From the NCBI RefSeq assembly GCF_000143415.4, contig NW_003314314.1:1237443-1301442 (forward strand): a stretch of DNA of 64,000 nt, in the 5' to 3' direction. Shown here piece after piece: positions 34,206 to 46,800 of this stretch. The notes under the pieces were generated by a model, which did no database searches, was not told the DNA's origin, and worked only from the letters and a program-made list of their open reading frames with translations. Source of the stretch: Selaginella moellendorffii (taxonomy: Eukaryota > Streptophyta > Lycopodiopsida > Selaginellales > Selaginellaceae). Every line of letters starts with the position of its first letter. Within the stretch, counting starts at the first letter, position 1. The translations under genes and the position numbers were made by a program.

Positions 34206-35565
34206 CCATCCAACAATCTACTTCAAGTCCTAACAGACAAACCAACAAACTATAGCAAATAAATGCTATAACCCTTTTTAACACCTCAATGGGCAAACCC
34301 CTCAAAAACCAAGGTACCAACTTAAGTTTAGTATAATAGACCACCATTGAGAATCTTAGTCAAAGCTACTACAATAGTACTACATGCAAGTAAACTAGTT
34401 TCACCATCAACCACTTTTAAGGTTGATCATCATTTAATCAAGTAACTTCGTAAACATATTGCTCACTATCACATGGATATGATATAAAATCACAATGACT
34501 TGATCATCAATTGAGCAACACCACAAGTAATACCCATGTCACTACTACAAAGGTTTATGTGAGTATTAACTGTCAACTCAATTCGACAAAATGCAACATA
34601 AATGCCACACTCCACCAATAGAAATTTATAACACCCAACACCACTAACTTTTGTTTATAACATAAACAAGCTCATGCCACTCTCTTTCTGACCAAACTCA
34701 AAACTAATCCAACACTAAGGTACTCAAGGAACAATAGCAAGGTTCCCTGAAAAAAAATTGAGCATTGTAACTCAAGCCTTCAATAGCAAGCCTAGACCAA
34801 ATGGTTTAGCACTTCACCGCTATCCATCTCATGACTCACCACTTGTAATACCATCATAATTAACATGCATCAAGATAGAGATTCTTGATCGCATAATGTG
34901 AACACAGGCAATGAGTTAACACCTCATTGCAAATCATCTCTCTAAGAAGAAAAGATGATTTACGTATTTGATCCTTTATCTTTAATGACTCTCTTTTTGG
35001 TCTCATCTTTGACTAAACCTCAAGCTTGCATTCACACTGCCTTCAATCCAATCCAAGAAAAGTTTATAAGAGGGCATAACAATGACTACCTAAACCAATA
35101 GATTAATCCCTATAGTCTTGATTGATCCACATATATTCATTCCTAGGAAAGATCCACCAGTGCCGTGCTAAATAGCTACGGACTAGCCTATTTGGTAGTC
35201 ATAGCAAACCCAAGGAAGGTTTACTTTCATCCATAGTATATGGAACAACTCATGGAACCTCCAATAGGCTAACATTAATCCTGCCAACTCAAAATATAAC
35301 CTTGAGTTGCTAATGTGCCTCACTCACGAGCCCAAGTGCAAACTCGTGTAAATGAAACAACTCAATCCATCTTATAAGCCCAAGAGCAAACTCACATAAT
35401 AGGTATAAAAGGTAACCAAATCCATACCCAAGGAACGAATGCGAAGCCTTTACACCCAAACATGTACCCACTCAGATCATCGTTTTCATCTCTGCATATG
35501 CAATGAAACTAGTTGCTCAATCTCATTAGATAATACCCATTAAGACTCATTCCTCTGATACCAAA
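34206..35565 (-). repeat. Family A copy 2 interior, part 3
   Basis: CCATCCAACAATCTACTTC aligns with 15113 in copy 1 and proceeds to the primer-site end (CTCTGATACCAAA at 35553-35565). It is the continuation of 21228-22031. Confidence 0.8.
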
Positions 35566-37343
35566 TGTAACATACATAGTTTTTACCCTTTATCCTATGG
35601 TGATTTACCATAGGATAACCATGACACAGAACTTAAACCCTCCATATGCCACGTGTCACATGCCACGTGTCCAAAGGACAGTGGTGCAAAACCCGAGTTT
35701 CAGGGCCTTGGGCCACTGAACAAAGGGACGGTACCAAACTCGCAAGTATGGAGCCAAGAAGCAATGGCACTAAAACATGGAACGACTCCTGAGCATATAG
35801 CCTAAGGAGTGAAAGGATAGGAGCACAGAGTAAGCCAATCATTGTCAGCTAGTTCTTGCCTTCTAAGTCTATAGATAGTTGATTATATGATTTCTAATAA
35901 GCTAATGAGTATAATATTTGCAATGGTGGTTGAAGATAAATAGATCAACTATGTCCTTAAAGAGCTTTTCTTTGAAGAGGTAAGTTTTGTTCTAGTGCTC
36001 CTTTCTCAATCTTTGTTTTTACAGGGTAATTAGTGATATATAAGGATTATAGAGCTACTTGCATGCCTAAGAGGAGTTGAATTTTTATGAATTGATGATT
36101 TGTACAGGGCAAAGACACGAGATTATCAACTTGTAGCAGTTGAGCATGCCATTAAAAATTCACCAAACAAAGCTAAGCATTGAAGGTGGTTAATAGATGC
36201 CATAATAACTATAAGGTGATTGAGAATAATATTATAACTCCTTTATTATTTAGGATTTTTTGTTATTCCCGTGGTCCCAACTATAATTGTTTACCATAAT
36301 CACATTAGCCAGTTTGTTAAGTCAAACACTTATATGAATCATATCCTCAACTCTCTAAGGAAAACCTTCTACTATTCCCAAGATCCAAAAATCATTTCTA
36401 TATTGACCTTTTTATTTATCATATTGCTTATATATTTATGTATAAATTAAAATAGAGAGCTATGCCTTTTCAACATGCTACTCCTTGAGGATAGACTCAC
36501 TCCTAGGACCTTTCAATATTACAGTCCTAAAGTATCCAACATCCCAATGCTAGGACCAGCATGCAAAATGGAGCCAAACGGAATCAGGCACAATTTCAGC
36601 ATACTAGTGACCTAATGCAAGGATATGGGTACTCCATCAGCTAGCATGGAATGGAACTTGGGTTTAAACCCAATCCGAACGTAGAACAAAGACAAGCACA
36701 CAAGCAAGAGCTAGACTATGCCTTAAGTTAGTCGACCATGCCCAACATATCTACTATTTGTACTATACATTTGGAACCCCCCCTTTTGAGGAACACACGC
36801 TTTGGGCTTTCACCCCAAGACACCCTTAGTACTAGGAGTTAGCCTTTGGGACAAGCTCAAAAATTACTAAATATAGAATGTCCCTAGATTGTGAATTTGG
36901 ATATGGGATGAACACCATTGTGCTTAGGACAATTTCTACATTCTGTAAATATGTCAAATAAGAAAATCTAGACACTTTCCATAAATAGCATTTAGGATTA
37001 AAATGAGACTAATAGGGTGTGATAGTGAGGATGTTTGATAGACATAGTAAGCTATCATTCAGCAATATTGAAGGACTAGTCTCTAGCAAAGGTTCTTGTC
37101 AAGCCATTGCAAGATAGAGCAAAAGAGAACTAAAAAGCTGGACCAAGTATGCTTAGCTAAATAAACACTTAGGAATTCCTTCCTTATGCTCGTCCGGCCA
37201 AGTACAGATGCAAAGTCCAATTTACTAACACTTGAACAAAAAGGACTGATAAAGGGTCCAACAATACCGACCTCTTGTCATCGTGGTAGTAAGGAAAGAA
37301 TATCCAAAAGGACAGCCGACAAGTAACTTTTGATATATGAAGT
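35566..37343 (-). repeat. 5' LTR of family A copy 2 (decayed, with insertion)
   Basis: Starts TGTAACATACATAG after the primer site and follows the A LTR to about 35835, then again from about 36522 (ACAGTCCTAAAGTATCC) to about 37343. The stretch between (about 690 bp, AT-rich) is an unrelated insertion with no clear ends. The hairpin at 35591-35617 is perfect despite decay around it. Confidence 0.78.
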
Positions 37344-37475
37344 TAGACTCCTTTTTAGACTCCACTTTAGACTCGATCTCAACACTTCCATGTGACAATT
37401 GCCATATATTAGTCTTTCTTGTGTTCCTCTTTAGAGACACATTCATGGATCGCTTTGTGTTCATTCCTCGAGCAC
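37344..37475 (-). repeat. Family C LTR scrap
   Basis: GACTCCTTTTTAGACTCC ... ACTTCCATGTGACA ... CATTCCTCGAGCAC parallels 52790-53000. Confidence 0.6.
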
Positions 37476-38739
37476 TTATAATTTGGTATCAAAGTAGTTC
37501 CTTAGTCTTACTTTTATCAACAATCAAGTTTATCACCACTTAATATTTATATTTGAAAGTCCCAAAAGTGGGACTAGACTAAGGAGTAGGATGTTAGGAA
37601 AGTGTGGCTCTCCACTTTGGTTTATACATGAACTTATAAGAATTGTGATCAATAGAAGAAAGGCCCGATAAAATAATGACTTTGGTATTTTTATAAATTT
37701 AGAAGCTTTTCCTTAAGGATTAGAGCAGAATTAGGTAAATATGGCTTGATTAGTTGTGGTAAATAATTATAATTGGGATCACTTGAAGCAAAGGGACTCA
37801 AAAACCATAAAGGAGTCATAGGATTATCCTTACATAGTTCAGAATTGTACTTATGAATTTTAGGCTTGAGTTTATCAACGTGATAGTCAAAATATGGTTA
37901 AGGACACAAGTCTTCCGAGTGGTAGCTTGAGCTACCTCTTATAAATGCTAAAAGATTAATGGATGAATTAGCATTCTTATGATGCAGAAGGATTGCTTTA
38001 AGAGGTAAAAGTAGACACTTGCAAAGATGGTGCTTATGGATAGAATATGAATACAAAAAGTTGCAAAGAGATATAAGATATAAAATGTAAAGAAAGATAG
38101 AATACAAATAATATATTATAATAAACTGATTTTTCATATTTATTAATTATAAGAAACTCTTTTTATACATTTTTAATATATAAAAATTGTGTTGAATCTA
38201 TGCATGAAATGGAAGCCCATGTTACTAATATATTAGAAACTATTATTTAGAGGATTTCTTTGTTGCACTATATAAAAAAAAAGATTGTCTGCTCACATTC
38301 AAGCATAAAGTGATTGTTAATTATTAGTGTACATGTTTTATATATTTAGAGAAAGGAGTGCTTCATCAAACAGAAAAAAAATAACTTGGTCTATAAGAAA
38401 AGAGTATATTTATTTGGAAAGAGTATTACTTATATAAAAAAATATTTCCAAGAGTATTCTAGTTTTTTTTATCAGGGAGATTAAGGTAGGTTATGACTTA
38501 CTACAAATGTGGTTTATCTTTCAAAAAATCTACAAAAAAGTGCTTATGCATTAGAGTTCATGAAAGGGCATTATGCAAGAAACATTGAGTGAAAGTGAAG
38601 TTATTGCTCTTGATATGATTATTTTTTGAAGTTTCTTTCTGTAGCCTCCTGTAAGTAACTCTTAGTTTGTTTGACTTTGATACTTATGTTAGCACTTGGG
38701 CTCTTAGCGTTCTAGAGGATTCTCAGGTTTCTTGTTCTC
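37476..38739. other. AT-rich intergenic DNA
   Basis: No gene seen. ATTTGGTATCAAAGTAG at 37481 looks like a worn primer site. TGTTAGGAAAGTG at 37591 may be an LTR start, but no partner is found. Confidence 0.4.
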
Positions 38740-39147
38740 AACATGAGACTCCTCAAGCCAATTCCACCATCAAAAACCCAAATTATGCAAAACCATTGGA
38801 ATGGTTTTGCATCTGGAGTTCTTTTGATAGCCAAAAACATCACTCATTTATGCCACCATCACCAAAAAAGGTTAGAATCTTCAGTTGATCCACCAAGTCT
38901 TATTTTGGAGCACCACCACCACCAGCCTTGAGTAGGCTTCAACATGCTCACACATAATAGCTATCATGCTATGCATCACTTCTTGCATCTCTTGCTGATT
39001 TTTGTTGAGGGGTCACAACTTATGAATAACATTATGGATAGTCCAAACTTCCACAACTCCATCGGCACCACTATTAACATCACCATCAACATTAAGATTC
39101 TAGCATTCATTTTGGCTGGCCACTGCCACCAACTTCTTTGATACCAA
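38740..39147 (-). pseudogene. Family D gag relic
   Basis: GACTCCTCAAGCCAATTCCA and the following 400 bases match the gag region at 28375-28810 on the same strand with many changes and stops. It ends at the worn primer site (GATACCAA, 39140-39147). Confidence 0.75.
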
Positions 39148-39356
39148 TGTTACAATCCAGCACTAAATAACAAACACATAGGCTCCCTAGACTGTGCTAT
39201 GCCTCCTCTTAAGGTTCCTCACCACCCAACCACAAAAGCTCCATTGTACCAGCCCTTAGGGTAGGTTAAATTCCTTATCTTAAGTCCATGCCTTAATATA
39301 CCCTTGAGCTTACCTTTGACCCACGTTGACCACATGGTCAAAGTTGGCACCTAACA
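39148..39356 (-). repeat. Family D LTR, diverged
   Basis: 209 bp from TGTTACAATCC to GGCACCTAACA on plus. Shortened relative to the 233-bp form. Confidence 0.85.
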
Positions 39357-39380
39357 ATCTTTACCTTAGATAGTTTTGTC

Positions 39381-39614
39381 TCACGATATGACTGTGCTAA
39401 TGAGATCCATAAAACTGTTTAGAGCCATACGATGTATCTCAGTAATACATGTTCGGTCAAGATCAATGCATGGAAGGCATTGATCTTTATCTACTGGCAT
39501 AGCTTTCATCTTTCTATCTGCAAGTATCTCCCAAGAAGAAAGAAGGCATATCACCACAAGTGCTAGAAAATATATAAACAGCACCCTTGACCACTTCTCT
39601 ATGGAGCGTGTCAC
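39381..39614 (-). CDS. Small hypothetical frame with one membrane segment
   Basis: 78 codons. N-terminal MTRSIEKWSRV, then a strongly hydrophobic stretch FIYFLALVVICLLSS (possible signal anchor), then a mixed tail with two cysteines. No family recognised. It could be an exon or chance. Confidence 0.2.
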   Translation of the reverse strand: MTRSIEKWSRVLFIYFLALVVICLLSSWEILADRKMKAMPVDKDQCLPCIDLDRTCITEIHRMALNSFMDLISTVIS

Positions 39615-39784
39615 AGTCTCAACATAACTGATAATCTGTACCTCAATGCTTGCAGAGTCAACATAAAAACCATCCCTTGAGCTCTGAAGTGCCTAATGTG
39701 AGTGACTCTTGCTATACAGAATCAATTATACAAGTGGTTCGTAAGACTTTAATTGCATTCTGGGCAATTATTTGCCGTTTTAAA

Positions 39785-39807
39785 CCCCCCCCCCCCCCCC
39801 CCCCCCC
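39785..39807 (+). repeat. Run of 23 cytosines
   Basis: An uninterrupted C homopolymer about 800 bases beyond the CLASP stop codon. The G-rich strand could form a quadruplex. Its length may be a sequencing estimate. Confidence 0.9.
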
Positions 39808-40580
39808 TATTTCACCTGAAAAAAAAATTAAACCCTACATTTTTAAAAACTTCCCCTTTGCAACCGGCACCATTCTGTCTCTTAAAAAGTCAATGAGTGA
39901 TTAAGAAAAAGAGGGAAAAATTTAATTGACTCTGTAAGCAAGAAATTGCATTAATGAAAGTACATTATATCCACACACCTGTCACGAGATCACACACGGT
40001 AAAAATTTACTACGAAGTCCACCGTCGTCATAACTGTGAACTTCATAAACGTGTTTGGTCGGATTACTGCGTTCTCATAGCTTGTGAAAACAAACAAAAC
40101 CGCTGCTTCAATGCTACATCGTGGCGACTGTAAAACGCCAGCTTCTCATACAAACCCTAGAATTTAAAACATAAAAAAATTAGTGTAGATACACATAACG
40201 TTGTATGGAAATCCAGAATTAAAAACATTAAACAGGATTCGGCTCGATTCGCTCGTTGGACGCCCCACCAAACTCAACATTCTAAAGCACCAGATGCACA
40301 GAAGATTCCGTAATCAGTCCAAGCATCCTCGAATCCCAAACACTACTTTTGCAATAGTACATCCACAAACGCTATCGGATGAAAGGATTAAAGTAAAAAA
40401 GCTAAGAACAAACACAGTGTGACATAGATTATTACAAGCGGTAACCACCACCTTGTTCAGCTAACGGTTTCCTAAGGAGCAGCACTGCACCTCTTGATTT
40501 GAACACATTTTAATACCAGAGATGAAGATGCTGAATCCTTGAATGGTTGTGATTGCATAGCTTCACCCTATAGTTGATAA
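39808..40580. other. Spacer and probable CLASP 3' UTR
   Basis: No convincing gene. The last 100-200 bases before 40581 are likely the 3' UTR of the minus-strand CLASP gene. Confidence 0.4.
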
Positions 40581-43500
40581 TCACCTATCTGAAGATAAGG
40601 TTAAAAACTGCAATACCTGAGTCATATGACTCGCATAATTTGTAATTAGTTGTAATTGTGTCCCATTTAAACCGCTGAGGTACGGGAGAAAATCCTTCCC
40701 AATTACTACATAAATGTCAACCAGAGAGAACAGAACAGCCTGCAGCACATAGTACTGATGTCGTGGGAATGTTAAGGCCCTTAAAATGGAATACCTGTCT
40801 CACGTCTTCTTGCTGGTGCTTGAATGCCTCTACAAGCACTGGCAGAAAGGTTGGAAGCCTTTCAACTAGCATTTCCTTAGGAAGTCGTTTCACAATCTGC
40901 CCACACATGCAAGTGTAAGCGTCACAAGCTACAATCTTCAATATATTCACCTGTTTAAGAATATCTGGGATAATTGACAAGGCCAATTCCCTAATAAACT
41001 TATCAGAATCCTTGGCTGCTTCCAATACAGTTGAAATGAGCTTGTCAAAATACTGCAGATATTAAATCCTTTACTTTAAAATGATGCTCTTTATGTTAAT
41101 GTGCAAACCTGTGACCAAACTTTTGTGTCGCTAGATTGGTGAAGCCGGGCTGCTGCGAGCAATGCCTCGTGCTTCACTGATAGCGTCTTTTCAGGTCCCC
41201 AAAGAAAGACCTACATTAGAACACGTTATGATATATCACTAAAACACCATTATCTACCCGCTCAGTTAGCATGCGAGTAACGTTATTCTCAGCACTTCCA
41301 GTGTCTGGATTCAAATGTGCACTGTCAGCCCCGTCCGAGACGTCCACGTTCATTGAGTAACTGTCTAGCCATCTTCTAGTTTTGTCGCAGTTTATATCCC
41401 ACCCAGTATTGGAGTCCCTGATTTTGGGTCCAATAATCGTCGGGTCGCCAGAATTTTGTGGAGTTCTACAGTTGAACCGTAACTCCTTCACCATTCCTTC
41501 GTTCACACCCGATCTATCCATCTGAGTTGGATTTGGAGGCTTATTGTCACAATTTTTTACTGCCGGAAAAACGTGCATGTAAGGCTTCCTCATTGCTGAC
41601 ATATCAGTCTCCTCCATGGTAACCAGAGGAGCCCTGTGACTCCTAAACCGCATATGGTCCACAAGGTCGACCTCAATCTGTGGAACATATTGCTTTAAGG
41701 ACCTCCTCAAGGCGGTTTGCTCGTCAACTGGCAAGGCCAAGATAAACTCGAGTACGATTATAGTATCCAGGTGAGAGTAGACAGCTATGATTCCCATCAG
41801 AGAAGTCTCCTTAACTTTCGATTGCCTAGACTTGGAAAGTGTCACCAGCTTAGACAACCAAAGCCTTAGAAGTGGTGATATAACTTCGTAGTTGAACTCC
41901 AGCTTCACAAAAGCACCAATTGCATACTCTATAACTGCCACCTTTCCTTTTGGCGAACGTTGCTCGTCAAGGGAGCGGAGAATTGCTGGAAAAAGTATTT
42001 TAATGTCGTATGTATTTCCAATAGCTTGTAAAGCTGCTGCTGCGAGCTCGCAAGTTTCATCTCTTGAGTCCACCAGTCGAGGAAATAGAAGCGGAAGCAT
42101 TAAATCTAGCTGAACTCCAAATCCCTTCTTACATGCCTTTACCAGATCAACCACTATAGAAAGTGCCGCCTGAGAAACTTTGAAGTGTGCATCCGTCAAA
42201 TGGTCCCGGAGCAATCTTATGATGCTATCAAAACACTGGTGGATCTCTGACAGGCCCTTTGAACCTTGGTGTAGAAATTTCTTGATGGAAGAAAATGCTC
42301 CCACTCTGACAGACCAATCAGCAGTTTTACTAAGACTTTCTGCAAGAGTCTCGTCTAACGATATCATCCCAGAAATGCAGCAGGGTTCTCCTGGATCTTG
42401 TGTAGCATTACAACAACTTTGGCCCTGGCGTGTTTGTGCTTGAGTTTCGTCAGGATTTTTGTCAGCTACTCGAGGTTCACTGATGATCACGGAGACTCCA
42501 TCATGATCACTACCATCGAGGTGAACATCTAATTGAAATGAAGGTGATGCAAGCTGGGGAGCAGACGGTGCAGCTATTGTTGACCGCACGTTACTTGAAG
42601 GGCCATGCTTTAACAAGTAGCTTCCTGCCAGAAACCTTGGTAAAGTTTTAGCTATAATTCTCATCAAACAAACCTGCTGGGGACGCGTTTTCATTCAGCT
42701 GTTTTTTCATCCCAGCAACAGGAGATGGCACTTTTGGTCCACATGTGCATACCTTTGAATCAATCTTTCCAAGCATAAAGATCAAGCTGTTAGTTCCAAT
42801 CTTAGCTCGTGAACAAGAACCTAAATAGGTACCTGACCAGGCCACCGTAAGGAAAATGTTCGAATCTCATCTTTAAAATGGTCTCCCTTTTTCTGATATA
42901 GCTTCTGGAAGATGCATACGAATAGAACTCTTACCGTAAATGAATTGATTTGTACCTCCAAAATTTTCATAGTGGCTTCCTTAACATGAGAGTTTGGATC
43001 TTTAGCCAAGTCCAAAACCTGTGCAAACGAAACGCAAGTCAAGTCCAGAAAAGAAAATGAAGATTCTTCGATTTTACCACAGGAAGTAAAAGCTGGACGA
43101 CAGGGAGTTCGTCTAGAGAAAAAAGTCTAATTGCGGAGTCTAGCACTCGCACAAACTCCTCACGAACTTTACAGTTGTAATGTTGAGACGCATTAGTGCT
43201 GATCCTTTCAATTACCATCGTCGGTGAGAATATCTGAAAGGCGTCAACAACTAGAAGACCATGCATAGTTGTTCTTATTTGCCAGGCAAGCAAAATTTTC
43301 AAGATTGTCAACTACCTGCATGAGAGCTAGCAGGAGTCCACGCCCTGCGTCACGGACAGACTGCTTGTCGTCTCCAAGTCTATCTATAATTGCAGGCAGC
43401 AGCGCCATGAAATCTAGCTGAAGTCTATCACCAGCAAGAGACGCTGCTGATGCAAGAACGTGAAGGGCTCCCTGACATACTTCATGATCTCGGTCTTTAA

Positions 43501-43666
43501 GGAGATCAACGGTGGCATTGAGTAGGTTTCCCACATCCGTCGCATTCAAACTTTTCTGGTTCCTGTCAAGAACTGCTTGCAGCTTCTGTATGGCAGCAAC
43601 TCTCTCTCGGTTATCCTGCACCTGAAGCTGGGAAATCGCGGCATCCATTTCTCGAGCTGGAATCAT
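40581..43666 (-). CDS. CLASP: CLASP-type microtubule-associated protein (multi-exon, compact)
   Basis: Minus-strand gene, start at 43666 (a second Met, MDAAISQLQ, at 43648). Exon 1 (43666-43316) encodes a TOG/HEAT domain (LLKDRDHEVCQGALHVLASAA, ALLPAIIDRLGDDKQSVRDA). It splices at CAG/GT to 43233-43078 (VREEFVRVLDSAIRLF), 43018-42956 and about 42904-42832. A large exon (about 42628-41270) has a low-complexity linker and a C-terminal TOG (SVRVGAFSSIKKFL, VDEQTALRRSLKQYVPQIEVDL, MSAMRKPYMHVF). The last exons end PYLSGLNGTQLQLITNYASHMTQ, as in plant CLASP. CLASP stabilises microtubule plus ends. Plant family members are about 1,400 residues; this one is about 850, with no room for the middle TOG. 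Exon 4-5 junctions are uncertain. Introns of 50-82 bases. Confidence 0.85.
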
Positions 43667-43870
43667 TCCCTACTTAATCAATCCGTCCTGAGATGGAAGA
43701 AATCAAGAAAGTACCTCCGGTTGAGCGCCTTTTCGTATCAAGCGCGGCCTCAAACCCTATTGCCCCAAGGGAGTGACCATTTCAATCTCGTAATAAAATG
43801 GCGGGAAGGCTAGCGAATATACCACAAATATTGTACCTTGCACTAAGAATTGTAAAGGCGTTATCGTAAG

Positions 43871-46800
43871 TCAAGAAGTTTCTGCTGTCTGAAGTGATGT
43901 CGCTCTGGAGCTGACTGACGTCTTTTTAGAAGTCGACCGGGAGGCAGGATGCAGAAAAGAATCTTGCTTGCGTCTGATCTCTTGAACAATGTGATTGTCC
44001 ATTGGCCTCAACGCACGTTGAGCTGCTAAAATTGTAAAGTACGGAAACAGGGATATAGGCGGTATAAGAATAGTAGCCAACCAATAAACAGGGCTAGGAA
44101 GCATAACTTCCACAAAAACCTTGTAACCTGTTGTAGAAATAGATGTGCAGAGAAATCCATAGACAACTAAAAACAAATACCAAAGGAAAATGCTTCCCCA
44201 TATACCCAAGTGCTGAATCCAGCTAAAGTGATTCGTTGTCAACACCATCTGAAGGCTAACTATCCAGATAATGCATGTGTACATACTTGTACCGAAGGCA
44301 TCCAGGCTTGGTGTTTTCCCGTCCTTTCTGAAGGAATGAAGCTTATAAATGTTCCAGGTGAAGTAGTAAGTGATAAGGGAGCTATATATGCTGTTGGTAA
44401 ACCAGGCAAAAACTTGAGACCAGTTGAATAGAATGTTCTTAGGTCCTTGCTGATAAAGAGCAGGAAACTGTAGGCACCCTCTTGCAGATACGTCTTGTTC
44501 AAAAATGCCAAGCACCAATGCAGGAATGGAGGTAAATATTACGTTGAACAAGGACATAGTCCAGTCATTGTATACCGTTTGTCCAGAATAACATGTATAC
44601 GCTTCGTAGTAGAAAAGAGTGAGACCAAATGTCATGTTTTTGTAAAAGAAGTAGCAGATCTGCAGGTACCAGTATTCATTAGCAATAAAGTATCCATCCT
44701 AAAGACTAACCATTGAAGAAATTCTTTTGTAACACCAATGTCCATGAACAATTAGCAAACGCTCCAGAAAGCTAAATTGAGCAATTGCGAAGTCACTAGC
44801 CATAACTGCCTATATAAGGTCTCAGTAAACAACAAGTATGTTCAGAGGAAAATATGGACCTGCATGCCTTCTACGCCACTTATACCAACACCAATATGTG
44901 CCTCCTGAATCATGCCCACGTCGTTTGCTCCATCTCCAATGGCCAGGGTAATTTTACCTGTCCCTTGTTTAACAAGCCTTGCCACCTGCTTGTGGATGTT
45001 AGTTTTCAAACATCTATAATTCAGACCAAACTCACCAAAGCTTTTTGAAGCGGTGAGACTCTACAACAAATTACAGAAGCACATTTTATAGCTAGCTTAA
45101 GCAGGCTCAATTTCAAATCCTCACTTAGCGCATATGTGAGAGATTTTCCATCAATAATCAATGCAAATACTGTATTTAAACTTTTTTCAGAGTCTACATC
45201 TTGTAAACCTGACATAATAAGTTCCTGAACTTTATCCTGTAGAAGTCCTGTGTTATCAAATGCGTGCTAAATAAGTAGATAAATCAGGATTAACCTTAGC
45301 AACTTCTTCCATCTCTCTAGGAGCATCTACTGAGGAGATATTTAAGAGCTCCGTGGCTATAATAATCTGCTTCATTCCCTGTCTAATCAAATTGCAAGCA
45401 TAGCTGCACATACGTTAAAAAGATAGTATAATGCACACCACAAAAACAGGATAAGAGGCAGACCCAATGTTGATAGCAGTCTCGAGCTTATCACCTGTCA
45501 AAACCCAGATTTTAAGACCAGCTTGTGCGAGGATCTCAATACATTCTGGAACCTGCGAAGTCTACTACCATATTGAAAGGCAAACTTTATTACAAAAAGC
45601 TTACTCCTTTTTGTAGTTTGTCTTCTACAGCAGTGGCACCCAGAAGAACAAGATCTTTCTCCAGTTCATCCGATGCATTGTTTAGTAACAACTCACGCTC
45701 AATGCCAACAGTAATTTTGGCATTTTGAAACGTTTCATTCCACCTGATGTATTCGGTTTCCTCGATCTTTCGATATGCCAGCACTAGTGTTCTTAGACCA
45801 GCCTCTGCATACTTACCAAGGTGCACTCGAGTAGCTTCTTCGTATTGGCGACCGTTTGCACCAAGTCGCTCAAAGATAACGCTGAGGACATAATGTGAGT
45901 AAAAACAATTAGCAGTTCAATTCAATATAAACCTGTCAGCACCCTTGCAGAACAAAATAATTTGTCCATCTTCTCCCTTAGCTACTACAGACATCCTTTT
46001 TCTTGTACTGTTGAACTCAAGAAGATTCAGTATTTGATATTCTCTGTACAGAAGTTTTAGTACACTAACTTTGAAATTTTATAGGGCAAACCTTTCCAGC
46101 TTTGTGTCAAGATCTATATCCGGTTCCCATACCATGACACTACTTTGGTTTCTTTTAAAAAAAATAAAACCAAATTCTCTGGCAGCTATAACGAAGGCAT
46201 TTTCGTCTGGGGATTCTGCTTCATAGTGGATTTCGTTGTCGTCATCCTCTTCGGCAATAGCAGAGTGACAAACTGCTAACAGTTGAAAAAAAAGCCGTAT
46301 CGAATGAGGATTGGGCTCATATATCCAGTTGCCTTCCATTAAGCGTTCGTCCTTGAAGTTAAATCCTTTAATAGTGGGAGCATTCGTCTGGACTTTTTCT
46401 GAAGACAAGCAGAACTTGTCGTTATTATCATCTTCGGAACAAGACTCTTGAATGTCTTCAGATTCCCATTGTTCTTTGCTAAGTCTTCTTGCAATACTTT
46501 TCTCTACCTCCGTGACACCTCGACCATAGGGCGTGCCTGAAATTGAGCACTTGAGAAAATTCATAGAGTTGCATGTCAAAGTTCCAGTTTTGTCAGATAA
46601 TATGGTGTGAACTTGCCCAAGTTCCTCGTTCAAGTTGGAAGTTCGTGCTTGAGCTGTCTTGTTGGACTCTTCGTGAAACATTTGCCAGTCCCAGTTGATA
46701 AAACTGGCTTGGACTGTCTTAACAATCTCGATTGAGACATACAAAGAGATTGGTATAAGATACCCATATAAAATAAGTGCTGTAACTAGATGTAGAAATG

